Source: Paramarasmius palmivorus (taxonomy: Eukaryota > Basidiomycota > Agaricomycetes > Agaricales > Marasmiaceae). From it: a DNA stretch of 64,000 bases. Under the pieces are notes generated by a model. It saw only the letters and a list, made by a program, of their open reading frames with translations, was not told the origin of the DNA and did not search any database. The DNA lies in the NCBI GenBank assembly GCA_037176845.1, contig JAYKXP010000023.1:620001-684000 (forward strand), read 5' to 3'. Positions 57,753-64,000 of the stretch are shown piece by piece. Both the position numbers and the translations under genes were made by a program. Numbering within the stretch: the first letter of the stretch is position 1; each line of letters opens with the position of its first letter.

Positions 57753-60700
57753 TTAGTCAGACTTTGGCTTCTTCCGTACTGGAGCTCCTTCGTTCTTCGT
57801 CAATTCCTCCATTACCCAGCAGATGTCATTGAAGACTGCCTGCCACTCAGTGCTTGCATGAGACACAGAGCCATCCAATCCACCACACTCCTCAATGAGC
57901 CACCATCGGAGACATGCCAAGACGCTGAGTAATCCATTCAAACCTGGGCAGCAAAGAGCACCCCAGTTCCCTTCTCCTGTTCTTTCCCAGCGTCCATGAC
58001 CATCTCGGGTACGCCAGCTAGGCATCATACTGTTCCACCAGTCAGTGACAGCTGCTCCAAACCCAGGTTGCTTCACATCTGGAGGAGTGGGACCTTTCCG
58101 CGCACGCTTTGTCCAAAATAAAACTGCGTCAGGACGAGTCTTTGTGGGTAGACTCTGGAGTGTAGTAACGAAGCCATATTCGTGTTCCATGTCCTCCCAG
58201 GACTCGATGCACTGTAGCCATTCGTCTCCTGTGATATTAGATGCGAGATAGTCCTTCATCTGCTGCACCCATGAAGGTCGGCCCCCGGAAGAAACAGATG
58301 ATGAAGAGGCAGATGAGATAGGTGGTTGAGAGCGAGATGGTTGAGTTGATGAACGAGCTAAAGAATGAGGAGCTGAAGAGCGAGCTGACGAGCGAGGCTT
58401 GACTGGAGACGGTGAAGGTGGTGGCAAAGTAGGGGATGAACCACCAGAAAATCCTGGTCGTGAATTGTCTTCGTGCGGTAGAGCTGACGATGATGATGGG
58501 GCAGAAGCTTGGGGTTCTGAGCTAGCCTTTGCAGGGCTTGGTGGTGCACTCTGTGTATCAACGCTGATGTTGGCAGAGGTTGCACTATCAGCTTGCTGAC
58601 CAGAGCCACGAACAGTTGCACAAGCCGTTGAAGTTGCACCGCGAATGCTACGTGCTGTAGCATAAACATCTGCATCGCCACTGGTGCTGATAAGAGCAGA
58701 AGCGCTGGCTTGAGCACTGCCATCTCCTGTAGCAGTACAACGGGCACCAGCCTCTGCGTCAGGAGTGGTAGCTATACGAGGATACTGGGAACTGGGAGGA
58801 GTGCAGAGGCCTGGATTGATTGGAGTTGTATGTGAAAGCTCTTCGTTTCTGACTGTAGGGCGTTCAACACGCTGTCGCTTTGCATTGTGACCTCTATTAT
58901 CCAACTCTAAATCCCTATCTTCATCATCGTCTTCATCGTCTCTCCTCATGCTCTTGTGCTTTCTCTTTCCCTTTCCTTTCCCCCTCGCCTTTTGCTTTGG
59001 CTTAGCCTTCCCCTTCCCCTTGCCTCTTGGTGTTGGCAGCTCTTCCTCCTCCTCCTCTTCGCTGTCTTCATTCATCAAGTCATCAATGAAACGTTTCTTC
59101 GCAGCTTGTTCTTCCTTGTGAAGATCCTTTTGAGTGTACTTGGAATATACAAGCACCTTCTTAGTACGCTCCTGACGTGACATTTCCTTCAGTTCAAGAG
59201 CCAGGTATTTGCCCATCCGACGACCTGGAGCAAGCTTGATGCCGCATTCGCCATAATCAACACTGTCATCTGGGATATTTTGGTCGTTGTCAGATAGAAG
59301 TTCTGGAGTGGGAGAATGGGGAGTGTTGTCGCCAGAGTCTGAGTTTCGACGAGTGCGCTTCCGAGGTTGAGCTGATGAAGAGGATGAGGATAAGGATGCA
59401 GCCATCATAGTGGGGTTGGAAGTAGTTGGAAGAGATGTAGGTGCTGGCACTGTGGTCTCACCCACGGCCTCAACCATGGGATTGATTATGTCAGCACTTT
59501 CAGCGCATGCTGAGACGAGCTCTGGGGGATACTGGGGAGGCGTTGCTGGATATCCTGTAGCAATTGAAATCTCTTGAGTAGGGTATAAATCAGGTTCTAA
59601 ATATGCTTACCTTGCTCAAGTCTAGCGCATGCCTTGACATACTCAGCGAACGAAAGCACATGATGCATCTTCCATCCAACAGGGTCCCACTCATTGAACT
59701 TCTTTGGATTTGGCCCAGGTGTGGTACCTGACAGTATACTACCCAATCATGTATTAGCCTCAATAGTATCCCATAATCATTGTTTACTTACTTGCAGAAG
59801 AAAGCATTGTCGTCTGTTCCTTTGTTGTAACCAGCAGAAACAAACGAGCAGCAGGTGTCTGTGGCCCGAGCAATTGTATCCACCAGGCTTTGAAGTTTGG
59901 CACCCATCTGACTTCGAAGTCTGAAACAGAAGCTTCATTAGTTACTGTAGCGTATGAGAATAGCGAATTACTGACATTGGTATATGCTCAGCTTTTGTTA
60001 TATGCTCACCACGAACTTGTTTTTCATAATCTTCGCACCTGGCCTCGTACACAGCTTCAGCTCTTTCGTGTACTTTCTCCTTTGTCGCATCGTCCTCTTG
60101 CGCAAAAAGTTTTGAAGCAATGTCGACAGAGTGGGCAAGGTGATAGGTTTCGTCATCATCATCACCATAGAGCTCGGTAAGTCTGTTTGCGATCTTCTCC
60201 TTGAATTCGTCCTGCCCCTGGTAGACCTTGAAATCAGGAACGTGACGGGGTGCTGGACCTTGATCTTTGTTAAGATGTTTGATAAGCCCTGTCCAGGCCT
60301 CATCTTGATTAGCAGCAGCCTTGTCTTTGATGGCTCGAGTACTAAACCACATTTTCAATCGCTAAGTACCACCCATTAGCGTCAACAATATCAGTTAGGA
60401 TATCATATCCATACCTCATCAGTAGCCCCTCGAGCAATCAAAATATTGTCAGCCTCAGTACGTTGATTCTTCTTCTTCTTCTGTTTCTTCGTTCCTGGTA
60501 CTGGCGTGGGAGCTCTATCGATAGCAGGCCCGGGAACATCAGAGGAATGTGAAGATGTCGTGGTCTGAAGAGACGGCTGAGATGTTGTTGTAATGATGGC
60601 GTGAACTGCATCAACGACGTCTGACGTAGTGCTGTCAGAATTACTGGATGATTGATGACAGATATTGCAATCTTCATCTATGACAGGAGCGGTGTTATCT

Positions 60701-61428
60701 GGACACTCCGCAACAGGAGTAGGGGTAGAAGTGGAAGTGGGATTGTCAGAGCTTTCCGTGACAGGAAGAGTAGCAGTCGCGGAGGATGTATCCTGATTTG
60801 AACCGTCAACAACAGGAGCTGCCATTGTAGAGGCTTCAGGCATATCTTTGTCGGAATGCTCTGTTACGGGAATAGCAGTAGCAGAAGTATCAGATGTGTT
60901 CTGGTCAGAGCGTTCTGTAACAGGGGTACCAGAGCCCGATACAGCGCTATTATCTGTGAACAGTAAGCAAATTGAATTGAAGATAGCCATAATAATCCTA
61001 CCTGGACCATTAGGTTCCTCGGACGTGACACCTGCTTTGGCACGGTCAGCAGCAGGCAGTGGTCCAGCAATGGGTTCGCTGTCTATATGTATCATCAGCA
61101 TGGGTGTGCAAGGAGAAACTCTGTTCATACCTGGTACAAAGAGACATGAATCATCTTCTGCTGGTAGATCGACCTTGGCAGGCTTGATATTACAACGCTT
61201 CCTTACTTCGTCGAGCATCTCTTGCTCAGCAGGAGTGAGAGGAGTATATTGGGTTCTCCAGGCTCCAAAGAAGCGTGCCCAAAAAGGACCTCGATTACCT
61301 CGAGTGGAGACATACTCTGTAGCCCAAGACTCGAGGACAGTGAGAGGTCCACCTTGAAAGATACCTGGATTGCCGCGTTTTTCAGGCTCCTTTGATCTCT
61401 TGTCTCTTCTTCTGCGAGTGCCGCCCAT
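57753..61428 (-). CDS. Multicopy Agaricomycete family gene, copy P3, intact, five exons, up to 1152 aa
   Basis: Exons 61428-60415, 60361-59976, 59920-59792, 59738-59611 and 59554-57753 join in frame. Exon 1 also contains two possible 48-nt introns (61130-61083 and 61001-60954) whose removal keeps the frame (1120 aa). Order: basic start MGGTRRRRDK; GIFQGGPLTVLESW; Thr/Ser-rich spacer; KKQKKKKNQRTEAD basic run; WFSTRAIKDKAAANQDE; LRSQMGAKLQSLVD; GYNKGTDDNAFFCK; KFNEWDPVGWKMHHVLSFAEY; a Lys/Gly nuclear-targeting-like run (RGKGKGKAKPKQK); and the C-terminal block PDAVLFWTKRARK...NGLLSVLACLRWW. The family is repeated in Agaricomycetes and of unknown function. Several basic runs suggest nuclear location. 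The only intact copy of three here. Confidence 0.6.
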
Positions 61429-62175
61429 TGAAAGACAATAGAGTATTGGAGGAAGAGGAGGTAAAGTAGTCAGAGATAGTTTAGGTGGTGAATCAAGATG
61501 TTGAAAGTGGCGGAGTGAGAGTAGAATGGTGCCAGCAGAGAAGCTGGAATGGTAGGTGAAGTGACGAGAGGAACACAAAACGGCATGCCACGAGTGAAAA
61601 CTAAATCTCCAGAGCTTTCGAGTACATTTGGGGATGTATGCCGAGAGAACGGTCACAACTGCTGTCGGGTCAGTAAGCAAAGGGAGCTATGAGCCATGCA
61701 ACGCACCAGAAGCGAGTGTCATTGACACAACCCAAACAACATCACAAAGGATGGCGTATACATAGCAACAAGTCTCCATGGTTTGACGAACCAAGGCTCA
61801 CTAAGGCACCCTGGCTAGAGTGCAGCAGAGGAGGGAGTAAAGTGCATCAATTATGTCATGTTGAACCAATTCGGGTAACTAGGTAAATCAGGTAATTCTT
61901 TGGGCAATAAACTGGCGACTAGTAATTATGCACGTAGAGTAGGTATCTCAGATATGTACAATAAACGCTATCCAAGAAGGGCCCATAAAAATCCCAACCA
62001 TGACAATATATTATACAGCAGGCTGAGTAAACAATGTTAGATCGTTGTCTGGAATAATGAACAAGCTCACATACCGGATCATTCAAGAAACGACGAGTAG
62101 ATATATATTGAAAAGTCCAACAGCCTATCTCATTCATCAGCTATCGTTGATGGCAAGATAATAACTATACGTACC
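61429..62175. other. Intergenic DNA upstream of P3
   Basis: Short frames only. Probably holds the P3 promoter and the 3' end of the next minus-strand gene; no clear TATA box was picked out. Confidence 0.3.
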
Positions 62176-63467
62176 TCAGATATACAGTATCAAACGTCGG
62201 CATCTGGTGCAAGAAGACGCGGTGTAGATATCTCTATAGGAGAGGATGGGAGTCAAGGAACAGACGCCTCTCGGGGTATAAGAAGATGCGGCGAAGATAT
62301 CTCCACAGGAGAGGACGGGAGTCGAGGAGGAGATGTCGCTTGATCCTCGCCTTCGGGTTGTTCCAATGCCAGGGTCACAGGAACGGTGTAGGAGGAGGAA
62401 GATGGACCTGCCACAGGAACCAGAATGCGCGATGATGTCTGCATGTATTGAGTAAGTGATTTTGAATGTGAACCAAGGATAGAAATTACTTACCTCGGAA
62501 GCAGAGTTGCAGTCAAGCTTTCGATGTTTACTTGGTGCACCCTGAATGATATCACTCATGGTGTTGCTAGGTGTGGGTGATAGTGTAGGTGTGGGCGATG
62601 TAGCTGATGCAGTACTAGGCAACGATGCAGCAAGAAGGGAAGCTTGAAACCGTCGCTTCTGTCTACTTGAATTGTTCGGGACCCATTCTGGAACACTAAA
62701 AAAAGATCAGTACATAGTAGAGTATCAACGACAGAAAAACTCACCCCCTAGCATTATATCTCACTACCATGAGATAACCCTCAGATGCCGTCAATGGAGG
62801 AGACATGTTTGCGGTGACGGAAGTTGTAGACGTCCGAGGCTGAGCGCACGGAGGTGTCGGGACATTCGAGGATTCACTTGAAAAAGATCCGAGAGAGGAC
62901 CTAAATACTAGTAAGCATGTGAAGAGAGCAGTTGAAAATGACATTGCATACTCGGCTTTGACATTACGAGGTTGTCCACAAGGGGGAGGTGTTATGGTTC
63001 TAGGACGAGCAGCTGGCTGGGATGAAGATGAACTGGCTGGGATGAAGATGAAGGCTGCAATATAAAAATGAGAACATAGAACATATAACGGATTGTATGT
63101 AGACGTACCTGTCACCAACATTGAGGTTTGACAATGACTTAGGCGTTGGGGGTATAGACTCCGGCATTGGAGTAAGGATACAGACGATCTTGTGTAGAAT
63201 GTAAGATCAAACAGAAACAAAAAGACAGAAAGACACATACCTGTGCTTGATACAGTACTTGAGTCGTCTGGGGAGCTGGAAGTGGTGGTAAATGGTCAAG
63301 AACTTGGGGTCCGAGTAGACAAGGGTTAACCAAATTCCACGTGCACCCACTTCCAGCACTTCCGTCATTGACTCTTTCATCTCGGTAATGCTACCAACCG
63401 TTCCACTTGAGCCGAGGCTTAGGCTAGCACCCGTGGGAAGCCAACCTTCCGAGAACTCGAACTCCAC
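62176..63467 (-). CDS. Hypothetical multi-exon gene with Pro/Ser-rich protein
   Basis: Minus strand. The first exon starts at 63467 (MEFEFSEGWLPTGASLSLG) and ends at a GTATGT donor near 63240. Later exons carry Pro/Ser/Thr-rich segments, including two related motifs (PPCGQPRNVKAEY and PPCAQPRTSTTSV), then SRQKRRFQASLLAASLPSTAS and SSPVEISSPHLLIPREAS. No family can be named. The orientation and composition match the unconserved middle of the P-family genes, but no conserved P block was found. Exon borders are approximate. Confidence 0.35.
62211..62340 (-). repeat. Two imperfect ~63-bp tandem units
   Basis: AGAAGACGCGGTGTAGATATC followed by AGGAGAGGATGGGAGTCAAGG recurs as AGAAGATGCGGCGAAGATATC followed by AGGAGAGGACGGGAGTCGAGG. 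They lie near the 3' end of the hypothetical gene. Confidence 0.5.
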
Positions 63468-63589
63468 TTAAAGACTAGGATATCAAGAAAATTTCTATGT
63501 CCATCCCACGAATAACTGGTCCCAGAGTCATCACCGAGGAACAACAACCATACAGGAACTCGAACACCGCTTGAAGAATATTAGAACCA

Positions 63590-63845
63590 ATAAATCTCAA
63601 AAGTATACTGAATCATAGAAATAATCAACGAATTTCAATAGTATACCGAATCGTAGAATGATCAATCTCAATAGTATACCGAATCGTAGAATCAATCTCA
63701 ATAGTAAGTATACCGAATCGTAGAAGTACTTAACAAATCTCAATAGTATACCGAATCGTAGAAGTGATTAACGAATCTCAATCTTATACCGAATCGTAGA
63801 CGTAATTAACGAATCTCAATCGTATACCGAATCGTAGAACTTCAA
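63590..63845. repeat. Minisatellite, about 7-8 units of ~28-38 bp
   Basis: The core TATACCGAATCGTAGAA preceded by ATCTCAATAG repeats seven to eight times with variable spacers (28 to 38 bp). It starts just beyond the kexin-like reading frame. Confidence 0.75.
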
Positions 63846-63849
63846 GTAG

Positions 63850-64000
63850 TCAATATATCTCTTTTCCTTCTCCAAGAACGACAGTCCGGGTCTTGAGCCA
63901 GGCTTGGGGTTTAACGTTCTTCGAGTCTTTGGCTGCACTGACGAACTGCGTTGCATCCAAGGCACCGAAGCCATACTTGTACCTGTATAGATGACCCTGC
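63850..64000 (-). pseudogene. Kexin-like serine protease fragment (partial at the right edge)
   Basis: The minus strand reads LYRYKYGFGALDATQFVSAA and KDSKNVKPQAWLKTRTVVL, then a TGA at 63852-63850. This is the end of the subtilisin domain and the start of the P-domain in KEX2/furin-type proprotein convertases (KYGFGxLDA...VKPQAW). The catalytic triad would lie beyond the window. The frame ends within ~50 codons of the edge and runs into the minisatellite; I find no clear P-domain further left. It is either a truncated gene or an exon before an intron. Confidence 0.5.

Overview
The window reads as nuclear DNA of a filamentous basidiomycete, most likely an Agaricomycete. Genes carry many 47-64 nt introns with GT..AG ends. 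The recognisable families are a NACHT STAND ATPase of the fungal type, a DUF6532-like gene, a basidiomycete-type Ty3/gypsy element, a LINE endonuclease and several multicopy Agaricomycete families. Species cannot be named. It is a repeat-rich accessory region; I see no housekeeping gene except a kexin fragment at the right edge.

Layout. 1-8.1 kb: a partial two-exon gene and decayed, unrecognised gene relics. 8.1-11.4 kb (-): an intact six-exon NACHT gene (994 aa as spliced here). 11.4-16.3 kb: more relics, including a second copy of a gene family also present at 3.2-3.5 kb. 16.3-23.3 kb (+): a GC-rich patch, a palindrome-bearing upstream region and an AT-rich five-exon gene for a 1762-aa protein that joins zinc fingers, a Ulp1-like cysteine protease fold and a C-terminal tyrosine recombinase. 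This is probably the enzyme gene of a mobile element. 23.5-31.6 kb: pieces of one 1.8-kb LTR family cutting through two host-like genes.

31.6-47.8 kb: a Ty3/gypsy element with a 1.8-kb 5' LTR, TATA box, primer site, intact gag, broken pol and a 5'-truncated 3' LTR. Two things sit inside it. A 3826-bp DNA transposon (38577-42402) interrupts the RNase H region, with a perfect 7-bp target duplication, imperfect terminal inverted repeats and an intact two-exon 999-aa antisense gene of a multicopy Agaricomycete family that I infer to be a DDE-type transposase. Between integrase and 3' LTR lies an intact six-exon antisense gene (322 aa) with its own TATA box, although the pol beside it has many stop codons.

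47.8-64 kb: a LINE endonuclease fragment, tRNA-like sequences, and several minus-strand genes. Three of these (49.3-52.4, 56.1-57.3, 57.8-61.4 kb) are paralogues of one multicopy family: one with nonsense codons, one 5'-truncated, one intact (five exons, up to 1152 aa). Palindromic TTTGCAAA repeats flank the truncated copy. The right edge holds a kexin-like protease fragment followed by a minisatellite.

All exon joins were made by eye using splice sites and reading-frame closure; none has been tested against transcripts.
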